From contig NZ_FWWU01000009.1 in NCBI RefSeq assembly GCF_900176165.1, forward strand, positions 1,986,501-2,050,500: a stretch of 64,000 bases of DNA. Reading direction: 5' to 3'. The DNA comes from Deinococcus hopiensis KR-140 (GTDB lineage: Bacteria > Deinococcota > Deinococci > Deinococcales > Deinococcaceae). Shown here one piece after another: positions 34,710 to 47,187 of this stretch. Each line of letters starts with the position of its first letter. The stretch's first letter is position 1. Position numbers and translations under genes: made by a program. The notes below the pieces were generated by a model, which made no database searches, was not told where the DNA came from, and saw nothing but the letters and a program-made list of their open reading frames with translations.

Positions 34710-35228
34710 TCAGTTCACCCGCACGCTGCCCGTCAGGGTCCGCAGCACCGCCTCGTTGCGGCTGTAGTCCTTGACATTGCCCGCAATCGTCACGACTAGG
34801 ATGCGGCCCTCGGCGCTCGTCATCAGCAGCTCGCGCCGCAGTTCGTCGCCCTGGGTGGGCGTCGTGAACACGAACTGCGCCCAGGGCGTTCCGCCGATCT
34901 GCAAGACGTTCGCCTTGAGGGATTTGACGTTGGGCACCTGCGCGCGAATCACCGCCGGAAACTGCGCCACGAGGTCCGGCACCTGGTTCGGGGTCAACTT
35001 GCCCTGCCGCCACTCGAAGGCCACGCTGACCTTGCGGTCCTCGGTCAGAAAGACGAATTCGGGCCGTCCCGCCACCGAGGGAAAGGCCTTGACAATGCCC
35101 GCCTCGTTTAGGGTCAGCAGCTTGGCGTTGGGTTCCAGCGTCACGGGCAAAGAGCCGAGTTTGACGGGTGCGGCCACCGCACTCGAGAGCAGGGCGGTCA
35201 CCGTGAGGGCCAGCAGCACAGTCTTCAT
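34710..35228 (-). CDS. Secreted protein of unknown function, DcrB/PsbP-like
   Basis: A 172-residue protein with signal peptide MKTVLLALTVTALLSSAVAA. The mature part alternates strands and helices (EFVFLTEDRKVSVAFEWRQ, PWAQFVFTTPTQGDELRRELLMTSAEGRILVVTIAGN) in the style of the DcrB/PsbP fold; this assignment is by pattern only. TAGGGT lies 7 nt before ATG 35228, the leaderless layout. Confidence 0.65.
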   Translation of the reverse strand: MKTVLLALTVTALLSSAVAAPVKLGSLPVTLEPNAKLLTLNEAGIVKAFPSVAGRPEFVFLTEDRKVSVAFEWRQGKLTPNQVPDLVAQFPAVIRAQVPNVKSLKANVLQIGGTPWAQFVFTTPTQGDELRRELLMTSAEGRILVVTIAGNVKDYSRNEAVLRTLTGSVRVN

Positions 35229-35237
35229 TGCCCTCAC

Positions 35238-36360
35238 CCTACCCGCCTCTCCTGAGAAGCACCGTAAAGAGCATGTGAGGAAGGTAGGCAGGGCGTCACG
35301 TTGGCGTCAGGACAAGAGCAAAGACTTCAAAAACCTTACAACCGCGTGGCACAAAAAAACCGTCCTGATGCCGCTTTTCGTCTGGTGTTCGCCTGATAAA
35401 GCCTTTCTGAAGGAAAGCCCTTAAGACGTTGCTCGCCTTCTGATATCCGCATGTCCGCGTTTCTGGGGCTGTGGCCCGCGCGCATTCTGACCAGCACGTC
35501 GGGGACCATGGGTATCCAGGGCAATGTCCGCAACGTCACTTCCGTCACCCGCAGTCTGGGGCGCGCAGGTGCTGGTGCTGCCGACCAGTCTGGCCGGAGA
35601 CACACCCCGGAGCTGGGGACCTGCAAGGCGCGCAGTTCGGCCTCGCCATTCGCCCGCCGATTCGACCGGCCAGTTTTGCGCGGGGGCACACAGTGCGCTC
35701 TGGGTGAGCCGCGCACATACACGGCCGAATCGCCGATGGTCGACCAGTTGGGCCGCAACCCGGCCACGCTCCTGATCCCGTCAGATCACCCCGACGATCC
35801 CACCTTGCGCGCGGGCTGCAACGCCGTGATGACCGTCACCGAGCGGGGCCACGTCAGTCTGATGAACGCCTGTCCCGGCCTTTCCTGCTGGGAAGCGAAT
35901 ACGGTGTTCAGCCGAGCGCCGAGCCTTCCCGGCACTGCGCGGTGGGCGCTCAGGGAGGGACATCTGGAGCGGTGTCAGGCTGATTCCTACACCCGGCAAG
36001 GCTTACTCTCCACGCCCTGCTGTGGCCGGTAGCCTGGGGCGCCAGGCTGGCCTGAGGCTGCGGAGCAGCATCTGGGGCACACCCGGCGCGCTCCCGCGCT
36101 TCTGTGTCCGAGTCCCCGCGCAGCAAACCCTTCCTGAACACCCTGCTCAGCAGCTTCTACGGTTCGTTGTGGAGAGCGGGCGGCTGGCCCTGGCCCCGAT
36201 GAGAACGAATCCGCTGAATGTGGAACGGTGTCAACCGCCCGACAGGCCGGAGCGGCCCCAACCTTACCTTTTGCCCGAGCTCGAGGGCCGGATTCCCCAC
36301 GGCACGTCCTGCCCAGTCCATACTGCTCCACCCTCTGGCCCTGCCCGCTACCATGCGGCC
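35238..36360. other. 1.1-kb region without a convincing gene, possible decayed ORF
   Basis: The best frame is 35451-36032 on the plus strand (193 codons). It keeps G/C at third positions in two parts (about 35451-35570 and 35735-35930) but has an atypical middle part, and no homology is recognised. A GC-rich tract precedes argJ. Codon bias suggests a former gene with frameshifts; this is uncertain. Confidence 0.35.
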
Positions 36361-37539
<1,179 letters not shown>

Positions 37540-37569
37540 ACTGGCCAGCAGCGAGCCGTGACCGAAAAG

Positions 37570-37609
37570 AAGAAGGCCCAGCACGGACAACCCCCCTGCT
37601 GGGCTTCTT
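37570..37609. terminator. Probable bidirectional terminator between argJ and the parvulin gene
   Basis: Arms aagaaggcccagca and tgctgggcttctt (one G bulged) around a C-rich loop of 13 nt. Both sides end in T-rich tracts (ttcttgc and, on the minus strand, ttcttctttt), as expected between convergent genes. Confidence 0.65.
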
Positions 37610-37617
37610 GCTGACGC

Positions 37618-38619
37618 CTACTTGCTCGGCGTACCAAGCACTTCGGGACTGGTCTTCACGCCCAGGCGGGCGATCTGGGCGTCCACATACTTCTGGGCGG
37701 CGTTGCGCGCGAGCTGCTCGCGGATCAGGGGCGCGGCCTCGGTCAGGGGGGTAAGGCCGGCGTCGGTGCGCTTGGTAACGACGAGCACATGCCAGCCGTA
37801 CTCGGTCTGCACGAGCTGCGGCTGGTTCAGCGGCCCGCTGAACGACGCCTTGTCGAAGGCGGCGACCGTGTCGCCGGGCGCGATGCAGCCCAGGTCACCG
37901 CCCTGTGCCGCACTGCCGGGGTCCTGGCTCTTTTCCTGAGCGATCTTGGCGAAGTCACCGCCGCCCTGCACGTCCTTCAGCACCGTCTGACCCTCCGCCT
38001 GCGTCTTGACGAGGACGTGCTTGACGCACGCCTGCGCTTCCCGCGTGAACGCCGCCCTGTTCAGGTTGTAAAAGCCCTGCACCACGGCGTCCCCAAACGT
38101 GAAGCGCGGCTTGAGGGCGTCGAGGTACGCCTGCACGGTGGTCTGCCGCTCAATCTCGGCGCGCAGGTCCGACTCGTCCGCGTAGCCGGTGGATTTGAGC
38201 GCCTCGGCGAATTCCGCGTCGCTGGAGAAATTGGCGCGGGCCTTGGCGAGCTGCTCGTCCACCTGGGCAGGCGTGGCCTGCACCGAGCGTTTGGCCAGCT
38301 GGTACACCGCTTGGTCCCGGGCGAACTGGGTCAAGAACTCCCCGCGCGCCTCGGTAAATTCACCCAGCATGTCGGTGCTGTAGGGCACGCCCTGGGAATT
38401 GAGTACGCGGGCGACCGCGATGCGAAAGGCCCGCTCGAAGTCGGCCCCCGTCAGGCCCTGGCCGCCCACCTGCGCGACAACGGCGGCGGCGTCCACAGGC
38501 TGGTAGGGCTTGGCCGCCTCTGTGGCCGCCGGAGGGGTCGTGGTGGCGGGCGTCGTGTCGGTCTGGGCGAGGGCCGCGCCACCCAGCAGCAGGGCGAGCG
38601 TCAAAAGCGTCTGTCTCAT
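37618..38619 (-). CDS. Secreted parvulin-type peptidyl-prolyl isomerase
   Basis: A 333-residue exported folding helper. Signal peptide MRQTLLTLALLLGGAALAQ, a SurA/PrsA-like helical N-domain (VVAQVGGQGLTGADFERAF), and a rotamase domain (ACVKHVLVKTQAEG, QDPGSAAQGGDLGCIAPGDTVAAFDKASF, YGWHVLVVTKR). Two cysteines (CVKHVL and GCIAPG) lie in the rotamase domain, unusual for the family. ATG 38619 follows TACAGT by 6 nt. Confidence 0.9.
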   Translation of the reverse strand: MRQTLLTLALLLGGAALAQTDTTPATTTPPAATEAAKPYQPVDAAAVVAQVGGQGLTGADFERAFRIAVARVLNSQGVPYSTDMLGEFTEARGEFLTQFARDQAVYQLAKRSVQATPAQVDEQLAKARANFSSDAEFAEALKSTGYADESDLRAEIERQTTVQAYLDALKPRFTFGDAVVQGFYNLNRAAFTREAQACVKHVLVKTQAEGQTVLKDVQGGGDFAKIAQEKSQDPGSAAQGGDLGCIAPGDTVAAFDKASFSGPLNQPQLVQTEYGWHVLVVTKRTDAGLTPLTEAAPLIREQLARNAAQKYVDAQIARLGVKTSPEVLGTPSK

Positions 38620-38707
38620 TCTCTCACTGTAGCGTCCCGCACCTGCCGGGGCAGGTTGGCTCAGCGGCAGGTAAAGCCCGCCGCGCCCCCTGCTACAATC
38701 CCCCCCG

Positions 38708-39772
<1,065 letters not shown>

Positions 39773-39793
39773 GGCCGAGGCCGCGCAGAGCCA

Positions 39794-40279
39794 TCATTCG
39801 CCTCTCCCGGCAAGAACGGCGAGGATCAGGGCGGCAGAAGCGAGAAGGGAAGCGGCGGCCCGAAGGCTGTTCCACAGTGTCCAGCTCTCCAGGTAATGTG
39901 GCCAGAGGGAGACGGCGCTCCGGGGCGTGGAGGCGATCAGCGCGTCATTGAGGGGCACGTTCCGCAGGGCAGTGACGCCGAGTGAACCCACCAGGTAGAG
40001 CAGGGCACCGCCGAGCAGCCAGAAGCTGGAGGGCTCACGCGGAGCAAACAGGGCCGCGCCTGCCAGGACCAGGCAGGCCAGCGCCGAACCCATAAAGACG
40101 GGCATAAAGGGTGAGGTCAAGATGGTGGTGTTCACGGCGTTCATGGCCGCCACGCCTGAAGCGGCGGGAAGGCGGGCGAGGGCCGGCATCACGAAACCCG
40201 AAAACGCGAAGAAGGTGCCCGCCACCAGACCGCTGCCCAGCGCCGTGGTGAGGGTCAGCAGGGTCATCCACCGGGGCAT
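39794..40279 (-). CDS. DUF1772-domain membrane protein
   Basis: A 161-residue membrane protein with four helices. The conserved DUF1772 features are FFAFSGFVMPALARLP and SFWLLGGALLYLVGSLGVTALRNVPLNDAL with an N-terminal helix ALGSGLVAGTFFAF. Some members act as anthrone oxygenases. Start ATG 40279 overlaps the NmrA-like stop (TGATG), with AAGGAAGG upstream. Confidence 0.87.
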   Translation of the reverse strand: MPRWMTLLTLTTALGSGLVAGTFFAFSGFVMPALARLPAASGVAAMNAVNTTILTSPFMPVFMGSALACLVLAGAALFAPREPSSFWLLGGALLYLVGSLGVTALRNVPLNDALIASTPRSAVSLWPHYLESWTLWNSLRAAASLLASAALILAVLAGRGE

Positions 40280-40593
40280 CAGGAGCCTTCCTTTCGTATC
40301 CCACCGGCGGCAAGCGGCGGGACAGCGGCAAAGTGACGCGGTTGGCGGAGCAGCACGTGCTGCTCCGCCAGGGTGACGAAACCCTCGCCGGCTCCACGCT
40401 GCTGGGGAAACAGCCGAGTGCTCCGGTCCTGTGCGGCAGCCAAGGCTTTCTGGAACCCTTGCCCGCTGAACCGTTGGCAGGGCCGGATCCGTCGTCCCGG
40501 TCCGGTGAAAAGTGGCGTGACGCCCCATCCAGTTTTGCCGCTGCGACCGATCACGGAAATGGGCGCTTGGAGAGAAGCTTCACTTCGGTGCAT
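40279..40593 (-). pseudogene. Truncated NmrA-like NAD(P)-binding protein, in-frame remnant
   Basis: A 104-codon frame starting at ATG 40593 (GGAGG 6 nt before). Its N-terminus contains ISVIGRSGKTG, the NmrA/SDR dinucleotide motif, but the usual 250-300 residues are reduced to about 100. It ends with TGATG on the DUF1772 start, so it is still coupled. It is probably a deletion remnant, though a functional short product cannot be excluded. Confidence 0.55.
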
Positions 40594-40605
40594 ACCCATC
40601 CTCCA

Positions 40606-40628
40606 AAACATGAACACTGCTCATGTTT
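40606..40628. promoter_or_regulatory. Probable TetR operator
   Basis: Perfect 8-bp arms (aaacatga / tcatgttt) around a 7-nt centre lie between the divergent NmrA-like ORF and the TetR gene. A further TGAACA...TGTTCA pair surrounds it. This is the expected place and style of an autoregulatory operator. Confidence 0.6.
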
Positions 40629-40672
40629 GAAAAAGATGATATTTGTTCATATTCTGGACGTCAAGGAGCGTT

Positions 40673-41314
40673 ATGCCGTCGTCCAACCCACCCGCAGACT
40701 TCCCCGGGCACCGCCTGCCCGTTCAGCGCCGCAGCCGAGAGCGTGTGGACCGCATCCTGGCGAGCACCCGCAGCCTGATCGAGCAGCAGGGAAGCGACCA
40801 CCTGAAGATGCGTGAGGTGGCCCGGCACGCCGGTATTCCCATCGGTTCGCTCTACCAGTACTTCGCAGACAAAGGGGCCCTCATCGCGACCCTGGCCCAG
40901 CAGTACAACGCGCTGGGCCGCGCCTGCACGTCGGCCGAGCTCGCGGGCGTGCAGGTTCGCGCCGACCTCCCGCCCGCCCTGCAGCGGATCACCGATGGAT
41001 TTTACAAGTTGTATCTCGAAGAGCCCGTGATGCACGACCTCTGGGCCGCCACCCAGACGGACAAGGCCTTGCAGGCGCTTGAAACCGAGGACGCTGAGGC
41101 GCACACCCATATGCTTGTGGACGTCCTCACCCGGCTTTACCCGGAGCGCGAGCCAAACCAGCGCCAAACAGCAGCGCTGCTGGTCATGCACCTCCTCGCC
41201 ACCACCGTTCGCTTGGCCATCACCCAGGACCGGCCCCGTGGAGAAGCGCTGATCACCACTTTCAAACGCAGCGTGCTGGGCGAACCCCTGAGGGCCTTGT
41301 CCGAAGAACCGTGA
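40673..41314 (+). CDS. TetR-family transcriptional regulator
   Basis: A 213-residue repressor. The N-terminal helix-turn-helix (VDRILASTRSLIEQQGSDHLKMREVARHAGIPIGSLYQYFADKGALI) is classical TetR; the C-terminal half is the ligand-binding domain. Start ATG 40673 with AAGGAG. It faces the NmrA-like/DUF1772 genes across a palindrome, so it probably controls them and itself. The ligand is unknown. Confidence 0.92.
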   Translation: MPSSNPPADFPGHRLPVQRRSRERVDRILASTRSLIEQQGSDHLKMREVARHAGIPIGSLYQYFADKGALIATLAQQYNALGRACTSAELAGVQVRADLPPALQRITDGFYKLYLEEPVMHDLWAATQTDKALQALETEDAEAHTHMLVDVLTRLYPEREPNQRQTAALLVMHLLATTVRLAITQDRPRGEALITTFKRSVLGEPLRALSEEP

Positions 41315-41383
41315 GGGGTTGGTCGCCGCCCGGGGAACGAATGATTCAGAATCCGCGCTCCAGTACCTGAAGCCGGGGCTGGC

Positions 41384-41986
41384 CTACAGCCGCCCCCGCT
41401 CACGCCGCCAGACCCAGCCCAGCAGCAGCACCACAGCGGCCACAAGCAGCAGGGGTGCCAGGTGGACCTCGGCGCGGCGAAAGACCTGCAGGGCCGCCTC
41501 ACCGAACTTCCACAGGGCGTACTGCCACAGTCCCACGTGCAGCAACGCCCCCACCAGGGACCACCCGGCAAAGGTGGAAAACGGGACCCCCAAGGTGCGG
41601 GCGGTCCAGGTGACCGGGGTGCGAAGAGAACCGACGCTGCGGCTCAGGGCGATCAGGAGGGGAGCAGTCTTCTCGGTCAGGCGGCGGGTGCGGCCGTGCC
41701 CGGCCCAGGCGCGCCAGCGCGGCGGCAGATGGGTCAGAATCCAGCCGCCCAGCGCGTAGCCGGCCAGACTGCCCAGAAGATTGCCCAGGGCGCCCCAGAA
41801 CACGGCGTCCACGTACCCCGTCTTGCCCTCGGTGATCAGCGCGGCCTGCGCCAGCATGGGCAGGACGCCAGGTACACCGGGCACGCCCGCACCCTCAACG
41901 AACATCAGGCCGAAAGTGGCGGCGTTCAGCCACAGGGGGTCCAAGGCAGTCAGCCATTCCGGCAGGGGCACTGCCACCTGCGTCAT
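41384..41986 (-). CDS. DedA-family membrane protein
   Basis: A 200-residue membrane protein with the DedA/SNARE-associated pattern: VEGAGVPGVPGVLPMLAQAAL, GNLLGSLAGYALGG, and the catalytic-like SRSVGSLRTPVTWTARTLGVPFSTFAGWSLVGALLH region. These proteins handle polyprenyl or other lipids and affect envelope stress tolerance. ATG 41986 is preferred; a TTG at 42019 is possible. Confidence 0.85.
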   Translation of the reverse strand: MTQVAVPLPEWLTALDPLWLNAATFGLMFVEGAGVPGVPGVLPMLAQAALITEGKTGYVDAVFWGALGNLLGSLAGYALGGWILTHLPPRWRAWAGHGRTRRLTEKTAPLLIALSRSVGSLRTPVTWTARTLGVPFSTFAGWSLVGALLHVGLWQYALWKFGEAALQVFRRAEVHLAPLLLVAAVVLLLGWVWRRERGRL

Positions 41987-42226
41987 CGGAAAACCGGCAA
42001 TGGAGGGAAGGGCGGCCAAGTGGGAGGAGCGGGAAGGACCTTCACGTGGAGGTCCATCTTGTCAGGGAAGCGGGACACGCGGCAAGTCGAACCGCCGCGC
42101 GCTCCCCAGAGCGTAAGGCACCGTGATAAATTGAACCCAGTTCAGCAAAGTGCTTGGAGGGGCGTTCCACCAGCCTTCCCACCCGTGCTCCCCCGCCGCC
42201 CCCGTTTCCTCCCAGGAGCCTCCACC

Positions 42227-43366
<1,140 letters not shown>

Positions 43367-43385
43367 GGCAGAGCGGAGCCGGGTC

Positions 43386-43802
43386 CTAGCCTTTGGCGTT
43401 CATTACGAGCTGCAAGATGCTCAGGGCCCACCAGCCTCCCAGCAGTGACACCGGCGTGGTCAGAAAGAGCGAAGCCCTGACCGGGCGCAGGCGGGACGTG
43501 TCCAGGGCCCTCAGCTGCCGGAGGCGCCACAGACTGACCAGCAGCATCGGGGTAGGCACCACCGTGAGCAGCAGGACGGCGGCGGCAATGGGCAACCACA
43601 GGGCGGCCGTGGCGCCATAGATGAAAAACGGAACCACCACCAGGGTGCAGCCGAACAGCAGCAGCGCCCGCAGGGCCAGGAGCAGCGCCTCCCGCTCGGG
43701 CACCGACGCCTCCCCGTACTCCCGGAGGATGGTCCGGACCAGCGCGAAGGGGAGCACCAGAAAGACGACGCTGCTGAGCAGCGCTACTGCGGCAAAACCC
43801 AT
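43386..43802 (-). CDS. Membrane protein of unknown function
   Basis: A 138-residue protein with four predicted membrane helices (starting MGFAAVALLSSVVFLVLPFALV) and a C-terminal WWALSILQLVMNAKG. ATG 43802 is preceded at 9 nt by TATACT, a promoter -10 box, so the leader would be a few nucleotides. No family is recognised. Confidence 0.6.
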   Translation of the reverse strand: MGFAAVALLSSVVFLVLPFALVRTILREYGEASVPEREALLLALRALLLFGCTLVVVPFFIYGATAALWLPIAAAVLLLTVVPTPMLLVSLWRLRQLRALDTSRLRPVRASLFLTTPVSLLGGWWALSILQLVMNAKG

Positions 43803-43938
43803 AATGCCCGGAGTATAGGGAGAAGCGGGGGAGAACCCGGAGCAAGAGGTCTACGGGTGAACTGAACATCTGGCTGGACGGACAGAGCGCCGACGAAGGG
43901 TCTTGCGCAGACCGGGACGTAGAGCGTCTCTCCCGCGC

Positions 43939-43967
43939 TTGACTTCCCTTCCCCTCCACCGGATAGT
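43939..43967 (+). promoter_or_regulatory. Promoter of the liv operon
   Basis: TTGACT (43939-43944) and GATAGT (43962-43967) with 17-bp spacing, about 60 nt before the livJ ATG. A good match to the housekeeping consensus. Confidence 0.6.
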
Positions 43968-44032
43968 GGGCCCACCTGAAATACTGTTTATCGGCCGCTC
44001 ACAGTCAGGCAGCCGATTCCCGGAGGCACCCT

Positions 44033-45190
44033 ATGAAACGAATCTCCACGATGATCATCCTGGGTCTGCTCACGGCGGCGCGCGCCGAGAAGGTCCAGAC
44101 GCCCGTGCCCATCGGTGTGGCGCTGGCGCAGACGAGCAACACGGCTTTGCTGGGGCAGGAACAGGTGATCGGCGCGCGCCTGGCCGAGAAGTTCATCAAC
44201 GCGCGCGGCGGCATCAACGGCACGCCCATCAAGCTGGTCTTTCAGGACGCGGCGGGTGACGAGAACAGCGCCATCAACGCCTTTCAGAACCTGATCGGCA
44301 AGGGAAACGTGGTCGGCATCGTGGGTCCCACGCTCTCGCAGCAGGCCTTCGCTGCCGATCCCATCGCCGAGCGCGCCAAGGTGCCGGTGGTGGGACCGAG
44401 CAACACGGCCAAGGGCATTCCGCAGATCGGGGACTACATCGCCCGCGTGTCCGCGCCCGTCGCAGTGGTGGCCCCCAACGCCGTCAAGCAGGCCCTGAAA
44501 CTTGATCCCAAGATCAAGAAGGTGGCCGTGCTGTACGCGCAGAACGACGCGTTCTCGACCTCGGAGACGGGCACGTTTCAGGAGACGGCCAAGGCGCAGG
44601 GCCTGAACGTCGCCACCGTGCAGAAGTTTCAGACCACCGACACCGATTTCACCACCCAGGTGACCTCCGTGCTGAATGCAGATGTGGACCTCGTGATTAT
44701 CTCGGGGCTGGCGGCGGATGGCGGCAACTTGGTCAAGCAGCTGCGGCAACTGGGTTACAAGGGCCTGATCATCGGCGGCAATGGGTTGAACACCTCCAAT
44801 ATGTTCCCCGTCTGCCAGAAGTACTGCGACGGCGTGATTATCGCCCAGGCGTACAGTCCAGCCCAGCCCAGCGCCGCCAACCAGGTGTTCGTCAAGGAAT
44901 ACCGCGCCCAGTACAAGAAAGACCCGCCCCAGTTCGCCGCGCAGGCCTACGCGGGCGTGCAAGTCATCGTGGACGCCCTGCGTGCGCTCGACCGCAAGAA
45001 GAAACTCGCGCAGTGGGACCTCGACGACCTGCGCACGGCCCTGAACAAGCAGATTCTGGCGGGGAAGTACAACACGCCCCTGGGCGAACTGCGCTTTGAA
45101 AAAGACGGTGAGATCATCCAGAAGGAGTTCTACGTCGCGCAGATCAAGATGAAGGACGCGAAGACGGGCTCGTTCGTTTATCTGAAATAA
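44033..45190 (+). CDS. livJ: Branched-chain amino-acid ABC transporter substrate-binding protein
   Basis: A 385-residue periplasmic binding protein (Peripla_BP_6). A short signal (MKRISTMIILGLLTAARAE) precedes PIGVALAQTSNTALLGQEQVIGARLAEKFINARGGINGTPIKLV and VGIVGPTLSQQAFAADPIAE. ATG 44033 has GGAGG. It leads the livJHMGF operon and binds leucine, isoleucine or valine; other amino acids or amides are possible. Confidence 0.92.
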   Translation: MKRISTMIILGLLTAARAEKVQTPVPIGVALAQTSNTALLGQEQVIGARLAEKFINARGGINGTPIKLVFQDAAGDENSAINAFQNLIGKGNVVGIVGPTLSQQAFAADPIAERAKVPVVGPSNTAKGIPQIGDYIARVSAPVAVVAPNAVKQALKLDPKIKKVAVLYAQNDAFSTSETGTFQETAKAQGLNVATVQKFQTTDTDFTTQVTSVLNADVDLVIISGLAADGGNLVKQLRQLGYKGLIIGGNGLNTSNMFPVCQKYCDGVIIAQAYSPAQPSAANQVFVKEYRAQYKKDPPQFAAQAYAGVQVIVDALRALDRKKKLAQWDLDDLRTALNKQILAGKYNTPLGELRFEKDGEIIQKEFYVAQIKMKDAKTGSFVYLK

Positions 45191-45202
45191 CTCGTCAGTT
45201 GC

Positions 45203-45246
45203 CAGTCGCCAGTGACCAGCCCGGAACTGCTGGCGACTGGCGACTG
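45203..45246 (+). terminator. Intercistronic stem-loop between livJ and livH
   Basis: CAGTCGCCAGT (45203-45213) pairs with ACTGGCGACTG (45236-45246), and after a 2-nt mismatch CCAGC pairs with GCTGG around an 8-nt loop, giving a 16-bp stem. There is no T-run, so it is more likely an RNA-stability or partial-termination element than a full terminator. Confidence 0.65.
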
Positions 45247-45276
45247 ATTGCTGGCGACTCTCCCGAAAGGAACCGC

Positions 45277-46251
45277 ATGGAATTCAGCCAACTCGTCCAG
45301 AACCTGCTTAACGGCCTCGCCATCGGCAGCGTGTACGCCATCTTCGCGCTGGGATACACGCTGGTGTTCTCGATCCTGGGCATCATCAATTTCGCGCACG
45401 GTGCCGTATTTACCCTGGGTGCGTACTTCACGTACACGCTGGTGGTGGGACAGTTCGAGAACAACGGTCTCCTCAAGGGCATCAATCTGTTCGGGGACAG
45501 CTCACCCTTTTCGGGCAACCCGTGGATGTTTGCCCTCGCCACGCTGATCGGCGCGGGGCTGGCGGGGCTGGTGGCCGTGCTGATGGAACGGGTGGCCTTC
45601 CGCCCCATGCGGGCGCGTGGCGCGGACCCGCTGCTGGCGCTGGTGAGTAGCCTGGGGGTGGCCCTCGTCGTCGTGAACCTGATTCAGCTCCTCGTGGGCG
45701 CGGAGATCTACAACTTTCCGTCGGACGCTTACGGCGACGTGCGCCCGGCCCTGAGCTTTCGCATCGGGGAAAAGACCGTCATCATCCGTACCGTGCAGCT
45801 CATCATCTTTGCGGTCAGCCTGGTGATGCTCGCCGTGCTGGGCTACGTGATCGGGCGGACGAAGGTGGGCAAGGCGCTGCGGGCCGTGGCGGAGAATCCC
45901 AGCACGGCCAGCCTGCTGGGCATCTCCGTGGACCGTTTCATCCTGATGACCTTCTTCCTGTCGGGCTTTCTGGGCGGGCTGGCGGGCACACTGGTGGGCA
46001 CGGCCTTCGGCGTGGCGGGGCCGTACTTCGGGGTGACCTACGGACTCAAGGGCCTGGCCGTGATCGTGCTGGGTGGGCTGGGGAGCATTCCGGGGGCGGT
46101 GGTGGGCGGCCTGGTCATCGGGCTGGCCGAGGCGTTCGTGCCCTCGCAGTTCAGCGCGTACAAGGACGCGGTGGCCTTCGCGCTGCTGTTCCTGATCCTC
46201 CTCGTGCGGCCCCAGGGGCTGCTGGGCCGCGCCCAGATTCAGAAGGTTTAA
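45277..46251 (+). CDS. livH: Branched-chain amino-acid ABC transporter permease
   Basis: A 324-residue inner-membrane permease with about eight helices. It begins with the LivH pattern QNLLNGLAIGSVYAIFALGYTLVFSILGIINFAHGAVFTLGAY and holds the EAA-like loop VGKALRAVAENPSTASLLGIS. ATG 45277 has AAGGA. The long frame to 45199 is a shadow. Confidence 0.94.
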   Translation: MEFSQLVQNLLNGLAIGSVYAIFALGYTLVFSILGIINFAHGAVFTLGAYFTYTLVVGQFENNGLLKGINLFGDSSPFSGNPWMFALATLIGAGLAGLVAVLMERVAFRPMRARGADPLLALVSSLGVALVVVNLIQLLVGAEIYNFPSDAYGDVRPALSFRIGEKTVIIRTVQLIIFAVSLVMLAVLGYVIGRTKVGKALRAVAENPSTASLLGISVDRFILMTFFLSGFLGGLAGTLVGTAFGVAGPYFGVTYGLKGLAVIVLGGLGSIPGAVVGGLVIGLAEAFVPSQFSAYKDAVAFALLFLILLVRPQGLLGRAQIQKV

Positions 46252-46254
46252 GGT

Positions 46255-47187
46255 ATGGGCGATTTTCTCGGACAGTACGGCTTCCTCATCGTCACCATGA
46301 TTCAGGCGGGGTTGCTGGGCCTGAGCCTTTATTTTCCACTTCAGGCGGGGCAGCTGAGCCTCGCCAGTCCGGGCTTTTATGCGGTAGGTGGCTACGTGGC
46401 CGCGATTTTGCTTACCAACCCTGCGTTTGCGGACCTGCGCGGCGGGCTGGGCAACTTCATGTTTCCCTTCACCTGGCTTGCCGCGGCGCTCGCGTGCGGC
46501 GTCCTCGGCCTGATCGTGGGCATTCCAGCCCTGCGGCTGCGCGGCATCTACTTGGCCCTCGCCACCATCGCCTTCGTCGAGATTCTGCGGGTGGTCAGCC
46601 TGAACCTGTCCATCACAGGCGGCGCGGTGGGCATCTTCGGCATTCCGCAGGCGTTCGGCTTTGAAGACCGCTGGCAGTACCTCTGGCTGTTCGGGCCGCT
46701 GCTCCTGCTGACGCTGCTGTTCGCCCGGCAACTGGAGCGTTCGCGCGTCGGACGGGCCTTCCGCGCCATCCGCGAGGACGAACTCGCTGCCGACGCCATG
46801 GGCGTACCGCCCACGCACTACAAGGTGCTCGCCTTCGTGATCGGCGCGATTCTGGCGGGCATCGTCGGAGCGATGAGCGCGCCCTTCCTCAACACCTGGA
46901 ATGCCAAGCAGGGCACCTTCGACGCCTCCATCGCCATGCTGGCCTTCGTCCTGATCGGCGGCTCACGCAACATCTGGGGGCCGGTGGTGGGCGGCGCGCT
47001 CCTCACAGCGGTGCCCGAATTGCTGCGCTTCCTGGCCGACTGGCGGCTGGTGATCAACGGGCTGGTGCTTGTGGTGGCGAGCCTGTATCTGCCCCAGGGC
47101 ATCGTGGGCGCGCTGGGACGGCTGCGGCGGCCTCCTCCACCGCGTCGCCCCCCCCATGTCGCTGAAGCCAAGGGAGGAGCGTCGTGA
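46255..47187 (+). CDS. livM: Branched-chain amino-acid ABC transporter permease
   Basis: A 310-residue permease pairing with LivH: GQLSLASPGFYAVGGYVAAILL, IPALRLRGIYLALATIAFVEILRVV, and the loop VGRAFRAIREDELAADAMGVPPTHYKVLAF. It starts 4 nt after livH and its stop overlaps the livG start (GTGA). Confidence 0.94.
   Translation: MGDFLGQYGFLIVTMIQAGLLGLSLYFPLQAGQLSLASPGFYAVGGYVAAILLTNPAFADLRGGLGNFMFPFTWLAAALACGVLGLIVGIPALRLRGIYLALATIAFVEILRVVSLNLSITGGAVGIFGIPQAFGFEDRWQYLWLFGPLLLLTLLFARQLERSRVGRAFRAIREDELAADAMGVPPTHYKVLAFVIGAILAGIVGAMSAPFLNTWNAKQGTFDASIAMLAFVLIGGSRNIWGPVVGGALLTAVPELLRFLADWRLVINGLVLVVASLYLPQGIVGALGRLRRPPPPRRPPHVAEAKGGAS

Noticed and set aside
36022..36360. 113-codon N-terminal extension of argJ
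   Set aside because: ArgJ proteins begin near the GFRAAALAAGIK segment; the ATG 36361 has a -10 box at leaderless distance.
41462..42226. Upstream extension of acyl-CoA dehydrogenase by 255 codons
   Set aside because: It crosses the antisense DedA gene; the family starts at MIDFTLTDEQ, which has AGGAG before it.
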